Positions 8,691 to 16,574 are shown, counted from the stretch's first letter. The stretch: DNA of 64,000 nucleotides from JACVRW01 sp963803085 (GCA_963803085.1 CAWDLE010000014.1:124001-188000), one strand, 5' to 3'. Notes: generated by a model from the sequence alone, not told the origin. Numbers and translations: made by a program.

Positions 8691-9199
8691 GGCGCGGCGC
8701 TCACGGCGTAGACCTCGTCGGCCGGCGTTGCCATCACGCGGTCGGCCATCTCCTGCTTGAGGGTGTCGAGCCGCTGCTCCTGCTCGCGGGTCCGCTCATC
8801 GGTGCGCGCAAGGTCGATGAACTCCTCGGTAACGAAACCGTCACGCACTTCGAGCGTCACGCTGCGGTCTCGATAGCTCAGCCGAAAGACGAAGCGCTCG
8901 AGAGTGCGGCCGCGCTCCGGCCGCGCGAGCGACTCGTCGATCCGATAGCGGCCGCCGGTGACCGCACGGGTGACGAGCTCGAAGGCGTCACGCGCACCTG
9001 GCCCGCCAAATGCAGTCTCGACAACGATCTCGCGGCGCTCACACGGAGCGTCCGGAGCGAGCAGCGGGAGCGCCCGCTCGAGCACCTTAAAGGCGTGCGC
9101 CACGCCACCCGGCGAGCCGCCGCCGTGATAGCGGAGCAGGTCGTCGAACGAGAACGCGATGGGCCGCCCTCGCTCGATGACCTCGATGGCCGCGGCCAA
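8687..9199 (-). CDS. FmdE-like domain protein (tentative)
   Basis: 170 aa. The central part resembles the FmdE/FwdE-type domain (PF02663): DLLRYHGGGSPGGVAHAFKV stands where family members have a FHGHLCPG-type motif, and VVETAFGGPGARDAFEL stands where they have VVE...CGVDAIQVLTG. The metal-ligand cysteines of true FmdE are absent (GGGSPG, AFGGPG), so any metal chemistry is doubtful. Last gene of a leftward VOC-GST-aldo/keto reductase cluster, 7 bp after the reductase. Function unknown; the domain call is from pattern memory only. Confidence 0.45.
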   Translation of the reverse strand: MAAAIEVIERGRPIAFSFDDLLRYHGGGSPGGVAHAFKVLERALPLLAPDAPCERREIVVETAFGGPGARDAFELVTRAVTGGRYRIDESLARPERGRTLERFVFRLSYRDRSVTLEVRDGFVTEEFIDLARTDERTREQEQRLDTLKQEMADRVMATPADEVYAVSAAP

Positions 9200-9206
9200 A
9201 GCTGGC

Positions 9207-10052
9207 TCAGCCGGGCACGTAGGCCATCTGATCGGGGTTCGGTCCGGTCCTGCCGGCCTCGCCCCGGTCGAGCCCGTCGATCCGCTCGATGTCGCCGGAC
9301 TCGAGCTCGAAGTCGAAGATCTTGAAGTTCTCGCGGATTCGGTCCGGCGTGACGGACTTCGGGAACACGATGTTGCCGTGCTGGATATGCCAGCGGATGA
9401 CCACCTGGGCGGGCGTCCTGCCGACCTTCGCCGCGATCTCGGCCACCACCGGGTCGTCCAGCACCTCGCCCTGAGCGATCGGCGACCACGCCTCGGTGGC
9501 GATCCCGTGCTCCTCGTCGTAGGCCCGCACCTCGCTGTTTAGGAGGTACGGGTGCAGCTCGATCTGGTTCACCGCGGGCACGATGTCGGCCTCGGCCGCG
9601 AGCCGCTCCAGGTGCTCGACCTGGAAGTTCGACACGCCGATCGAGCGCGAGCGGCCGTCCGCCTTGAACTCCTCGAGTGTCTTCCAGGTTGAGACGTAGT
9701 CGCCGTCATAGAGCGTGGGGAGGGGCCAGTGGATAAGGAAGAGGTCCACGTAGTCGGTCCCAAGCGCGGTGAGCGTGTCCTCGAACGCCCGGCGGGCGAC
9801 GTCCGGTTCATGGAAGCCGTTGTTCAACTTGCTGGTCAAGTACAAGTCGGCGCGGTCGAGCCCTGACGCGCGGATCGCCTCGCCCACGCCCTTCTCGTTG
9901 CCGTACATCTCGGCGGTGTCGATGTGGCGGTAGCCGACCTCGAGCGCCACGCTCACGGGGCGGGCCGTCTCCGCCGGGGGGATCTGGAAGACGCCGAAGC
10001 CGAGCTGGGGGATCGAGTGGCCGTCGTTGAGTTCGATGTTGGGGACGCTCAT
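9207..10052 (-). CDS. Aldo/keto reductase (2,5-diketogluconate reductase-like, AKR5 type)
   Basis: 281 aa, full-length (alpha/beta)8 AKR. The catalytic tetrad is visible: Asp45 and Tyr50 in DTAEMYGNE, Lys75 in TSKLNNGF, and His108 in FLIHWPLP. The cofactor loop FPKSVTPDRIRENFKIFDFE near the end is typical of NADPH-dependent AKR5 enzymes. It reduces aldehydes or ketones. The ATG overlaps the stop of the upstream GST gene (ATGA), so the two are translationally coupled; with the VOC protein they suggest a detoxification unit for reactive carbonyls and electrophiles. Confidence 0.88.
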   Translation of the reverse strand: MSVPNIELNDGHSIPQLGFGVFQIPPAETARPVSVALEVGYRHIDTAEMYGNEKGVGEAIRASGLDRADLYLTSKLNNGFHEPDVARRAFEDTLTALGTDYVDLFLIHWPLPTLYDGDYVSTWKTLEEFKADGRSRSIGVSNFQVEHLERLAAEADIVPAVNQIELHPYLLNSEVRAYDEEHGIATEAWSPIAQGEVLDDPVVAEIAAKVGRTPAQVVIRWHIQHGNIVFPKSVTPDRIRENFKIFDFELESGDIERIDGLDRGEAGRTGPNPDQMAYVPG

Positions 10053-10741
10053 GAACTCTGGGACTTGGCGTTGGCCACGTACGCGCGCACGTCGGCAGCC
10101 GGCTCCGAATAGGCATCGCCGAGGGCGGCCTCGACGGCGCTCATGTAGTCGCGCGCCCAGCTCGGGAAGTCGTAGTCAATCGACTGGAGGAACTCGAGCG
10201 TCGCAGCGAGCCGGATGTCTGCGATCGAGGGCGAGTCGCCGCCGATGAACTGCTTGCCGTCGAGGAAGAACAGGCGGTAGGCCTCGAGCGGCTCCGCGAG
10301 CGCATCCTGCGCGTCCTTCTGTGCCTGCGTTTTCACCTGGTCCGACGCCTCGGATGTGGCCGCCTCGCCGGGGTACTGGGGGAAACCGAGCGCGGGATAG
10401 GTGGCCCGCGCGACCAGCGGATAGAAGGTGCCGATCAAATAGAACATCGCGCTGTCGACCATCGCCCGCCGGCCCGGATCGGTCGGGTAGAACTGGTCCA
10501 GCCCGTGCTTGTTGCACAGGTACTGCATGATCGCGCAGCTCTCCCACAGCGAGCCGCGCGGCAGCCCGTCCTCCTCGAGCAGCGGCGTCAGGTGCGCGGG
10601 ATCCTTGGCGAGGAACTCCGGCGTGGTCGTCTGACCCCAGACGTCCGTCTCCTCGAAGTCGAGCCCGGCGGCCCGCACGAAGATGCGCGCGGTTAGGTTG
10701 TTCACGCTCGGCGTGAGGATGCTCAGCGAGTTGTCAGCCAT
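10049..10741 (-). CDS. Glutathione S-transferase-like protein
   Basis: 230 aa. The N-terminal thioredoxin-fold domain is recognisable from NNLTARIFVRAAGLDFEE, TPLLEEDG (the cis-Pro region) and ESCAIMQYLCNKH; the C-terminal half is helical, as in GST_C. Most actinobacteria lack glutathione, so the thiol cofactor may be different; this is inference. It overlaps the VOC gene upstream by 19 bp and the aldo/keto reductase downstream by 4 bp, so the three are almost certainly co-translated. Confidence 0.8.
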   Translation of the reverse strand: MADNSLSILTPSVNNLTARIFVRAAGLDFEETDVWGQTTTPEFLAKDPAHLTPLLEEDGLPRGSLWESCAIMQYLCNKHGLDQFYPTDPGRRAMVDSAMFYLIGTFYPLVARATYPALGFPQYPGEAATSEASDQVKTQAQKDAQDALAEPLEAYRLFFLDGKQFIGGDSPSIADIRLAATLEFLQSIDYDFPSWARDYMSAVEAALGDAYSEPAADVRAYVANAKSQSS

Positions 10742-11283
10742 TCCGTCCTCCTTGTCACGAGTGTCTCGATGGCATCTGCGAGGTGGACCTCGGCGATGTT
10801 GTAGTCACCGCGTTCGATCCTGATCCGGTGCGCCTCCGCCAGGACCTCCGCATGGGTGTAGCCGTTCGGCGGCTCGAAGCGGTAGGACGCCAGCTCGATC
10901 AGAAGGCCGAGCGGATCCTGGAAGTAGATCGAGTCCATGAAGCCGCGGTCCTTCACGCCGCTGTGCTCGATCCCACGCTCGTCGAGGCGCTCGACCGCCT
11001 GCTGGAACGTGGCCTGCGAGAGCGCGAACGCAAGGTGGTGCACGGCGCCGGGATCCGTGGATGTCCGGCTCGAATCGGGCTGGCGCTCCTCGTTGGCGAA
11101 GATCGTGATGAGGCGCCCGTCACCGGGATCGAAGTAGAGATGGCTCTCCGCTTCGTTATCGAGATTGGGCTGCTCGAACACGAACGGCATGCCGAGCACG
11201 CCCTCCCAGAAGTCGATCGACGTCTGGCGATCGGCACCGACGATCGTGATGTGGTGGACACCCTGGCTCTGGAGCTTTCGCAT
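10723..11283 (-). CDS. VOC-family dioxygenase/glyoxalase-like protein
   Basis: 186 aa from the ATG at 11281-11283. It begins GVHHITIVGADRQTSIDFWE, the classic first beta-alpha-beta of the vicinal-oxygen-chelate fold; HHLAF and DPLGLLIELASY supply the second half with candidate metal ligands His and Glu. A C-terminal helical extension of about 45 residues follows. TAGAGT at 11292-11297 is 8 bp upstream and no Shine-Dalgarno is visible, so the mRNA may be leaderless. First gene of the VOC-GST-AKR-FmdE-like cluster; divergent from trmO. Confidence 0.82.
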   Translation of the reverse strand: MRKLQSQGVHHITIVGADRQTSIDFWEGVLGMPFVFEQPNLDNEAESHLYFDPGDGRLITIFANEERQPDSSRTSTDPGAVHHLAFALSQATFQQAVERLDERGIEHSGVKDRGFMDSIYFQDPLGLLIELASYRFEPPNGYTHAEVLAEAHRIRIERGDYNIAEVHLADAIETLVTRRTEWLTTR

Positions 11284-11291
11284 TGGTCGAG

Positions 11292-11301
11292 ACTCTACGC
11301 T
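11292..11301. promoter_or_regulatory. Overlapping divergent -10 elements (VOC operon / trmO)
   Basis: The minus strand reads TAGAGT (11292-11297), 8 bp before the VOC start. The plus strand reads TACGCT (11296-11301), 9 bp before the trmO ATG. The two hexamers overlap by two bases, so the two transcripts should compete for polymerase. Both fit the TAnnnT leaderless signal found at many other starts here. Confidence 0.5.
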
Positions 11302-11310
11302 GGAGCCGTG

Positions 11311-11706
11311 ATGCAGGCGGACTTCTCGGTGACCCCGATCGGACGGGTGGAATCGTCTCTGACGGATCCCGCCGACGCGCCGAAGCAGGGCCACGAGGGC
11401 GGGCCGGACGCATGGCTCGTGTTCGATGTGGGCGTGGTGGAGGGGCTAGAGGGAGTCGTCCCAGGCGCCCGCGTGATCGTCCTGACGTGGCTGGATCGCG
11501 CCCGTCGCGACGTGCTCCGAGTGCACCCACGGGATGACCCGAGCAATGCCCAGCGCGGAGTGTTCAGCACCCGCTCAGCCGACCGCCCGAATCCGATCGG
11601 CCTTCACGAGGTGGAGGTCCTCTCGCTCGACGGCGCACGCGTCCGGGTGAGCGACCTCGAGGCGGTGGACGGCACGCCCATCCTCGACGTGAAGCCCGTC
11701 ATCTGA
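11311..11706 (+). CDS. trmO: TrmO/TsaA family tRNA methyltransferase-like protein
   Basis: 131 aa. It opens with FSVTPIGRVESSL, and contains GVVPGARVIVLTWLDRARR, RGVFSTRSADRPNPIGLHEV and the LDVKPVI end typical of TsaA/TrmO (UPF0066), the SAM-dependent N6-methylase of t6A37 in tRNA. E. coli TrmO has an extra C-terminal domain absent here, so this is the short bacterial/archaeal type, and its exact target is inferred. ATG 11311 is preferred, with GTG 11308 possible; GGAG lies at 11302-11305. Confidence 0.82.
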   Translation: MQADFSVTPIGRVESSLTDPADAPKQGHEGGPDAWLVFDVGVVEGLEGVVPGARVIVLTWLDRARRDVLRVHPRDDPSNAQRGVFSTRSADRPNPIGLHEVEVLSLDGARVRVSDLEAVDGTPILDVKPVI

Positions 11707-11730
11707 GCATCGAGGGCGCCGCGCCCGTCG

Positions 11731-11736
11731 TAGGAT
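11731..11736 (+). promoter_or_regulatory. Leaderless -10 element of the VOC gene at 11744
   Basis: TAGGAT lies 7 bp upstream of the ATG at 11744, and no Shine-Dalgarno is present between them. Transcription would start at or within a base or two of the ATG. Confidence 0.5.
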
Positions 11737-11743
11737 CGGCCCC

Positions 11744-12121
11744 ATGAAGCCGAAGCTTGACCACATCGGGTTGGACGTGAGCGACTACGAGGCCAGCAAG
11801 GCCTTCTACGAGAGCGCCCTCGCGCCGCTCGGGATCCGGATGCTGATGGAGCCGGTGCCCGAGGTCGGCGGGTTCGGTGACGACTTCCCGTTCTTCTGGA
11901 TCGGACGGCGCGGCCGCGGCCCGGACAGCGGCGTACACGTGGCATTCACGGCCGGGGACCGCGAGACGGTGGACGCCTTCCATGCGGCCGGGCTCGCCGC
12001 CGGCGGCAGCGACAACGGCGCGCCAGGCGTCCGCGAGATCTACCACCCGAACTACTACGGGGCGTTCGTGCTCGACCCGGACGGGAACAACGTCGAGGCG
12101 GTCTGTCACGCCCCTGGATAA
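11744..12121 (+). CDS. VOC-family protein (glyoxalase superfamily)
   Basis: 125 aa, single glyoxalase-fold domain: DHIGLDVSDYEASKAFYESA at the start with a metal-type His, VHVAFTAGDRETVDAF in the middle, and LDPDGNNVEAVCH with the usual Glu at the end. Stand-alone VOC proteins of this size include glyoxalases, bleomycin-binding proteins and dioxygenase-like enzymes, and the sequence does not separate them. Convergent with the cupin gene, 11 bp away. Confidence 0.8.
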   Translation: MKPKLDHIGLDVSDYEASKAFYESALAPLGIRMLMEPVPEVGGFGDDFPFFWIGRRGRGPDSGVHVAFTAGDRETVDAFHAAGLAAGGSDNGAPGVREIYHPNYYGAFVLDPDGNNVEAVCHAPG

Positions 12122-12132
12122 GGCGGTGCGGC

Positions 12133-12519
12133 TCAGTCAGGCCACTCTGCCGGGACCTGCTCGCCGTCGCCGCCCTCAGGCTTCGGGCCCCCAATCGCGA
12201 TCAAGTCCAGCCCGTCGGGACCTGCCTCGAACGCCCGTACACCTTCGGGTGCGACGCGCACCGTGTCCCACTGCTTGAGCTCAACCGGCTCGCCGTCCAC
12301 CAGGACGCGGCCCGAGCCGGCGACCACCACATAGGCCTCCTCCTGCTCGCGGTGGCGGTGCCCAATTTTGCTGCGGAACCCGGGCGCATAACGCCAGTGG
12401 CTCACGCCAAGGTCTCGCGACCCCAGCGCCGTGCGGCCGAAGCGTCCCTCGATCTCGGGGGCCCGGTCGCCGACCGAGTCCTCCAGCTCGAGTAGGTTCA
12501 CCTTCGCGTAGTTCGACAT
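12133..12519 (-). CDS. Cupin-domain protein
   Basis: 128 aa from the ATG at 12517-12519, which has TACTGT 7 bp upstream and no Shine-Dalgarno. A single cupin barrel is visible: IGHRHREQEEAYVVVAGSGR (motif 1 with two His and a Glu) and WDTVRVAPEGVRAFEAG (motif 2). The metal-binding motif is intact, so it may bind Fe, Mn or Zn. Substrate unknown. Divergent from the small monooxygenase-like gene at 12596. Confidence 0.75.
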   Translation of the reverse strand: MSNYAKVNLLELEDSVGDRAPEIEGRFGRTALGSRDLGVSHWRYAPGFRSKIGHRHREQEEAYVVVAGSGRVLVDGEPVELKQWDTVRVAPEGVRAFEAGPDGLDLIAIGGPKPEGGDGEQVPAEWPD

Positions 12520-12526
12520 ACGGCGA

Positions 12527-12532
12527 ACAGTA
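12527..12532 (-). promoter_or_regulatory. Leaderless -10 element of the cupin gene
   Basis: TACTGT on the minus strand, 7 bp before the ATG at 12519; it excludes the longer open frame to 12837. Confidence 0.5.
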
Positions 12533-12595
12533 CAACTCTGTACCGCTGCGGCAGCGGCGTAACCTGCTCGTCCAAACCTGAGCCAAGGAGGCGAG

Positions 12596-12880
12596 ATGTA
12601 CGCACGGATAGCCACCTTCGAAAGCGATCCCTCCAAGATCGACGACGCGATCGAAATGGTGCGCTCCGAGGTCGACTCGGACACGCCCGAGGGCCTCGAG
12701 GGGGCGAAGATGATGATGCTCGTGAACCGCGAGACCGGAAAGGGCCTCGGCCTGACCATCTTCGAGAGCGAGGAAGCGATGCGCCGCGGCGACGAGGCAC
12801 TCAACGCGATGAGTCCGGGCGCGAGCGAGCGCCGCACCGCGGTCGAGTTCTACGAGGTGCCGGTGCAGACGGTCAGCTAG
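12596..12880 (+). CDS. Dimeric alpha/beta-barrel protein (ABM-like), 94 aa
   Basis: Preceded by AAGGAGGCGAG, a strong Shine-Dalgarno. The pattern MYARIATFESDPSKIDDAIE, then VNRETGKGLGLTIFESEEAM, is that of antibiotic-biosynthesis-monooxygenase-like dimeric ferredoxin-fold proteins. No catalytic residues can be assigned. It ends in a CTAG shared with a small minus-strand frame. Confidence 0.65.
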   Translation: MYARIATFESDPSKIDDAIEMVRSEVDSDTPEGLEGAKMMMLVNRETGKGLGLTIFESEEAMRRGDEALNAMSPGASERRTAVEFYEVPVQTVS

Positions 12881-13008
12881 GCGTAAGGCTTTGGGCCGCG
12901 AGCACGGATGTCGTACGCACTTACTTCGGGACCTTCGGGTCCGGGTGTGTCGACCTGCACCACCCGCGAATGCTCGCGCAAGAAGCTCAGAAGCTCAGCC
13001 GCTGTCAT
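12877..13008 (-). CDS. Possible 43-aa protein, N-terminal PNPOx-like fragment
   Basis: ATG at 13006-13008, TAG sharing CTAG with the upstream plus-strand gene. It begins MTAAELLSFLREHSRVVQVD and continues into TPGPEGPEVSAYDIRARG, which recalls the first helix and strand of pyridoxamine-phosphate-oxidase-like flavoproteins (MTxxELLxFLRxH...). The rest of such a domain is missing. Either a small gene or the remains of a truncated one; the shared 4-bp stop, seen at five other convergent pairs here, favours something once translated. Confidence 0.35.
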   Translation of the reverse strand: MTAAELLSFLREHSRVVQVDTPGPEGPEVSAYDIRARGPKPYA

Positions 13009-13212
13009 CGAAACCTTCCGCCGAGCGCGAGCCTACCTGCCGGTACTCGATAGGCCGCGCCTCCTCACGACTGGGCTGAGGGCCTCGGCGGCTCCCGACC
13101 GGGAGCGGGGGGCGCGCGGACGCTCTCGACCCTCCGTCCCGGTAGGTCGACCCGAACACGGGCGGATTCGCATCTCGTTTGCCCTGTACGGCGATGGGCT
13201 GAGCCGTCACGC
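12881..13212. other. Intergenic region, 332 bp, with short hairpin
   Basis: Apart from the small minus-strand frame ending at 12877, no coding pattern convinces. A perfect hairpin (stem GCTCCC/GGGAGC, loop GACC) lies at 13091-13106; there is no T-run, so it is not a standard intrinsic terminator in either direction. No clear promoter for the homoserine dehydrogenase gene is visible. Confidence 0.4.
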
Positions 13213-14295
13213 TTGACGGATGCGAAACGTATCGGCCGCGCGGTGACGCCAGTGCGGATCTGGCTCGTCGGCTTTGGCACGGTGGGCCGATGGCTCGTGC
13301 GTGCCCTCGACTCGCAGGCGGAGCGGCTCGCCGGCCGGTACGGCGTGGCTGTCACCGTCGTTGGCCTCGCCAACGCACGGGACGGATTCATCTACAAGGA
13401 GGACGGGCTCGAGCTCCCATCTCTCCTGGCGTTGGCCTCGGGTGGAGGGTCGATAGCGGATCAGCCTGGTGTGCGTTTTTGGCCGAGCACCATCGAAGGG
13501 CTCCGCGCCACGGAAGCCGAGGTTCTCGTCGAGGTGACGGCGAGCCGTTCGACCGACGGCGAGCCCGGACTGGCGCACATGCGCGAGGCGCTTGGACGCG
13601 GCATCCCGGTGGTTACCTCCAACAAATGGCCCGTGGCCCTGGGCGGGGTGGAGCTTGCCGCGCTGGCGCGCGACCGCGGCGTCGCGTTTTGCGCGGAATC
13701 CACCGTCATGTCCGGAACGCCACTGCTGAGAGCGCTGCTCGAGGGTCTCGCGGGCGCGACCCCGATCGGGCTTCGAGGCCTCCTCAATGCAACCGCCAAC
13801 TTCATCCTCACCAGAATGGCGCAAGGCACGCCCTACGAGGACGCGCTCGCGGAGGCACAGCGGGCGGGCCTTGCCGAGCGGGACCCGGCCGCAGACGTCG
13901 AGGGCCACGACGCCGCAGCGAAGGTGATGATCTTGTCGGCCCTCGTCTTTGGCAGGCAGCTTCGGCGCGAGCAGGTCGCCTGCCGCGGGATCACCGACAT
14001 CGCTCGTTCCGAGGTCGACCAGGCGGCCTCCAGCGGGGCACGGCTCAAGCACGTCGCCACGCTCGAGTTCTCCGAGCCAGACGGAGCGGGCGAGGTCAGC
14101 GCTAGCGTGCAGCGCGAGCTCGTTCCCCGCGACGATCCGCTGGCGAACATCGAGGGGACAACCAACGCCGTGGTGTGCCGCGCAAGCCCGATCGGAGAGG
14201 TCACCATCGTCGGACCCGGCGCCGGGCCGCAGCTCGCGGGACAGGGCGTGCTCAGCGACCTCATCGCAGTCGCGAGATCCCGCACCAGCGACTGA
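13213..14295 (+). CDS. hom: Homoserine dehydrogenase (short form, no ACT domain)
   Basis: About 347-360 aa. IWLVGFGTVGRWLVRAL is the Rossmann dinucleotide loop. VEVTASRSTDGEPGLAHMRE, VVTSNKWPVALGG (catalytic Lys), LNATANFIL and AQRAGLAERDPAADVEGHDA form the catalytic domain. It reduces aspartate semialdehyde to homoserine, the branch competing with dapA for the same substrate. There is no C-terminal ACT domain, so the usual threonine feedback site is missing. The start is uncertain: TTG 13213, GTG 13243 or GTG 13252; the last gives the most family-like N-terminus. Confidence 0.85.
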   Translation: MTDAKRIGRAVTPVRIWLVGFGTVGRWLVRALDSQAERLAGRYGVAVTVVGLANARDGFIYKEDGLELPSLLALASGGGSIADQPGVRFWPSTIEGLRATEAEVLVEVTASRSTDGEPGLAHMREALGRGIPVVTSNKWPVALGGVELAALARDRGVAFCAESTVMSGTPLLRALLEGLAGATPIGLRGLLNATANFILTRMAQGTPYEDALAEAQRAGLAERDPAADVEGHDAAAKVMILSALVFGRQLRREQVACRGITDIARSEVDQAASSGARLKHVATLEFSEPDGAGEVSASVQRELVPRDDPLANIEGTTNAVVCRASPIGEVTIVGPGAGPQLAGQGVLSDLIAVARSRTSD

Positions 14296-14343
14296 GCGCG
14301 CCGAAGCCAATGTGCAGCTCGCCGTGGGCGTCGAGGATCGCGA

Positions 14344-14547
14344 ATGGGGCGCGCGAGCTTCTCGGCCACCGTCAACCGCAGCGCCGACGGCACGCGCGTC
14401 TTCAACTACCTCCAATGGGAGTCCGCCGAACACCTCGCGGAAATGCAACGCTCACCTGAGTTTCAGGCGATAGCAGGCGGCTTCGCCGGATCGATTGAGT
14501 TCGAGCCGCACGAGTGCGAAGTCGTTCACGTCGGCGATCGCGGCTGA
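14344..14547 (+). pseudogene. 3' half of an ABM-domain protein (5'-truncated)
   Basis: The 67-aa frame reads SFSATVNRSADGTRVFNYLQ, WESAEHLAEMQRSPEFQAI and FEPHECEVVHV, which corresponds to the second half of an antibiotic-biosynthesis-monooxygenase domain. The N-terminal strand and helix are not found in frame upstream. It sits 48 bp after homoserine dehydrogenase without a Shine-Dalgarno. Probably a remnant; a short functional protein is less likely. Confidence 0.5.
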
Positions 14548-14717
14548 CCCACCGCGTCGTTAGCCGGACAGCAGCGCGATCGCGGGAGCGCCGCCGAGCG
14601 ACCACGCCGAGGGGCGCGGACTGCCACCGGCCGTAACAACGCTGCTGGGCGTCAAGCGTGACGCGCACTTGCTGCCCGCGATGCGATGGCCGACCGACGC
14701 GCTCTGCGGCGGCATCA

Positions 14718-15392
14718 TCAGCCGAGCAGGCGTATGAGCCCGCGTCCGATGAAGAACAGCCCGGCGGCGCTGAGCAGGGCGACAGTGAACCCGCGACCGC
14801 GGCGAGCGATCTGATCGCGCAGAGCAGTGAGCCCACGCTGGCTGGGACCGGGGGCAACCCTGGTCAGGACGAGGGGCACCCACGCCGGCATGGAAACCAG
14901 TCCGACGAGCACGAGGACGAGCACCGCTTCAGCCGCGATCTCAACGTCAGCTCTGGAGATCTCTTTGGCGGCCGGTGCGATCAGGGCCAGCGTCGTGACG
15001 TTAGTCGCCATGGAGAACACGCCGAACGGAAACGCCGCCCGAGCCTGGCGCGAACCACTCGCACCCCGGTCGCCTCCGCCCCCGCTACTCGGCGACCCGG
15101 CCCCTCGCCGTCCCGAGACGAGCACGAGAACAGCCACGTTGACCAAGACCAGGCCGAGAACGAGGTCGAGCGACGCGTCGAGGTGCGGCTCGGTCGGAAG
15201 CGAGATCGCGCGACCGAACAGCACGATGGCGACGACGATCACGAACGCGGTGAGGACCACGCCGGCGGCGTAGCGTACCGCTGCCCTACCACCGTCGGGG
15301 CCGGCGAGGAGCGTGGTTTGCTCCGTCAACATGACCGGGCTGACCGCTCCGCCCAGACCAAGCGGGATGACGACCGCGAGCGCCGCCAGCAC
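14718..15392 (-). CDS. GAP (Sap/sulfolipid-addressing-like) family membrane protein
   Basis: 224 aa with six hydrophobic segments. The opening LAVVIPLGLGGAVSPVMLTE and the break by a hydrophilic loop (SGRRGAGSPSSGGGGDRG) before FPFGVFSMATNVTTLALIAP follow the GAP/LysE-like transporter fold. In mycobacteria, relatives take part in surface glycolipid export; the cargo here is unknown. GTG start at 15390-15392 with TATTGT 7 bp upstream (15400-15405), the most consensus-like -10 in the window. Confidence 0.65.
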   Translation of the reverse strand: MLAALAVVIPLGLGGAVSPVMLTEQTTLLAGPDGGRAAVRYAAGVVLTAFVIVVAIVLFGRAISLPTEPHLDASLDLVLGLVLVNVAVLVLVSGRRGAGSPSSGGGGDRGASGSRQARAAFPFGVFSMATNVTTLALIAPAAKEISRADVEIAAEAVLVLVLVGLVSMPAWVPLVLTRVAPGPSQRGLTALRDQIARRGRGFTVALLSAAGLFFIGRGLIRLLG

Positions 15393-15399
15393 CGACAGG

Positions 15400-15405
15400 A
15401 CAATA
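15400..15405 (-). promoter_or_regulatory. Leaderless -10 element of the GAP-family gene
   Basis: TATTGT on the minus strand, 7 bp before the GTG at 15392. It fixes that GTG as the likely start. Confidence 0.5.
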
Positions 15406-15558
15406 AGGGTTCGGCCACGCAGGCGGATTGATCCTGGGAGGGTGGCTGCGGCGGGCCAGGCGTGATCGGCAGCGACTACGGCTTGGGACGAGACGCGGCA
15501 GTCCTGCGTTGAATGGAAAGAGCAGCCAGGCCTGGCGCGGATCGAGATGACCGCGTTG

Positions 15559-15936
15559 CTAGCGGCCTTCTCGGAGCTGCAGGCGGTTGCCGTCCGGGTC
15601 CAGGAATTGCGCGACGTAGCCCCAGGGGAACTCGAGCACGTCCGTCTCGAACTCCACGCCGCGCGACCGTAGCTCCTCGTATGTCTTCCGGATATCGTCG
15701 GTCTCGATCGTGACCGACGCCGGGATGCCGCCCTGTACCGGCTGGGCCTGCCCCGGTGTCCCGGGCCAGAGGACCAGCATGAAGTCCTGGCCCTTGACGC
15801 CGACGGTCAGGAACCGCGGTCCGTCGGGTGTCGGGTTCTCGGCCCGCTTCTCGAGGCCGAGGACGTTCGTGTAGAAGTCGAGCGCGGTGTCTTGGTCGCT
15901 GACGAGCACGCTCGAGTAGAAGATCTTCTCCAGCAT
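15559..15936 (-). CDS. VOC-family protein (glyoxalase superfamily)
   Basis: 125 aa with GGAGGAAAG upstream. KIFYSSVLVSDQDTALDFYT, SVTIETDDIRKTYEELRSRG and AQFLDPDGNRLQLRE are the standard single-domain VOC pattern of the extradiol-dioxygenase/glyoxalase group. The first metal His is replaced (FYSSVLV), so metal binding may differ from true glyoxalase I. No operon partner. Confidence 0.8.
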   Translation of the reverse strand: MLEKIFYSSVLVSDQDTALDFYTNVLGLEKRAENPTPDGPRFLTVGVKGQDFMLVLWPGTPGQAQPVQGGIPASVTIETDDIRKTYEELRSRGVEFETDVLEFPWGYVAQFLDPDGNRLQLREGR

Positions 15937-16304
15937 TGTCTTTCCTCCGGTGTTGGTGGTCGCTACCGGTATGACGCATGGCGACGAGCGAACGTGACAG
16001 CCCAGCGATGAGATGTGACGGCTGGCGTCCCAGACTTTGGTAGGCCGGGCCCCGGTCTAGCCGTACGCCCGGGCGCCGTCCGTCGGCACTTTCGCTTTGA
16101 CGTGAAACCGACACTGAGTAGGACGGCCGGCTCCAGAGTGTGGGCGCCCGGACCGTGCAGCGTCTGAAACGGGCGCGCCGCATGCTGGGACGCAGACGTG
16201 TCAGAGCACGCCGCAATGGCGAGCAGGCCAGGCGGGCGGCGCTGCCGATCGCCCCTCGCCACACCCCCGAAACCCGCGAAATGCCTGCTACGGTTTCGCC
16301 TCGC
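15937..16304. other. Intergenic region upstream of rpsO, 368 bp
   Basis: No frame in this stretch shows family resemblance or a plausible start. At its right end TACGGT (16289-16294) lies 10 bp before the rpsO ATG and looks like a -10 element. I see no terminator hairpin with a T-run. Confidence 0.4.
16289..16294 (+). promoter_or_regulatory. -10 element of rpsO
   Basis: TACGGT, 10 bp before the rpsO ATG, no Shine-Dalgarno. Confidence 0.45.
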
Positions 16305-16574
16305 ATGAGCCTTGCTGCCGAGAAGAAGCAGGAGATCGTCGCCAAGTACGGGCGCGGCGATGCCGACACCGGGTCCACGGAGGTCCAGGTGGCGCTTCTC
16401 AGCGCGCGCATCAATGAGCTCACCGAGCATCTGCGCACGCACAAGAAGGACCATCACTCGCGTCGCGGCCTTCTGATGCTTGTCGGTAAGCGGCGCCGGC
16501 TGCTGCGTTACCTGCAGGGCTCCGACATCGACCGCTACCGGTCGCTCATCCAGGAGCTCGGCCTCCGCCGATGA
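16305..16574 (+). CDS. rpsO: 30S ribosomal protein S15
   Basis: 89 aa, exactly the family length. The signature GDADTGSTEVQVALLSARIN is followed by LTEHLRTHKKDHHSRRGLL and LVGKRRRLLRYL. S15 binds the three-way junction of 16S rRNA helices 20-22 early in 30S assembly. No Shine-Dalgarno is visible before the ATG, and TACGGT sits 10 bp upstream. It overlaps the peroxiredoxin gene by ATGA, separating rpsO from its usual partner pnp by two redox genes. Confidence 0.97.
   Translation: MSLAAEKKQEIVAKYGRGDADTGSTEVQVALLSARINELTEHLRTHKKDHHSRRGLLMLVGKRRRLLRYLQGSDIDRYRSLIQELGLRR

Noticed and set aside
12908..13216. Plus-strand 102-codon frame in the gap before homoserine dehydrogenase
   Set aside because: No domain or ribosome-binding site; the opposite strand gives a more protein-like fragment.
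14344..14547. Full-length monooxygenase gene after homoserine dehydrogenase
   Set aside because: The first half of the domain cannot be found in frame upstream; called a remnant instead.
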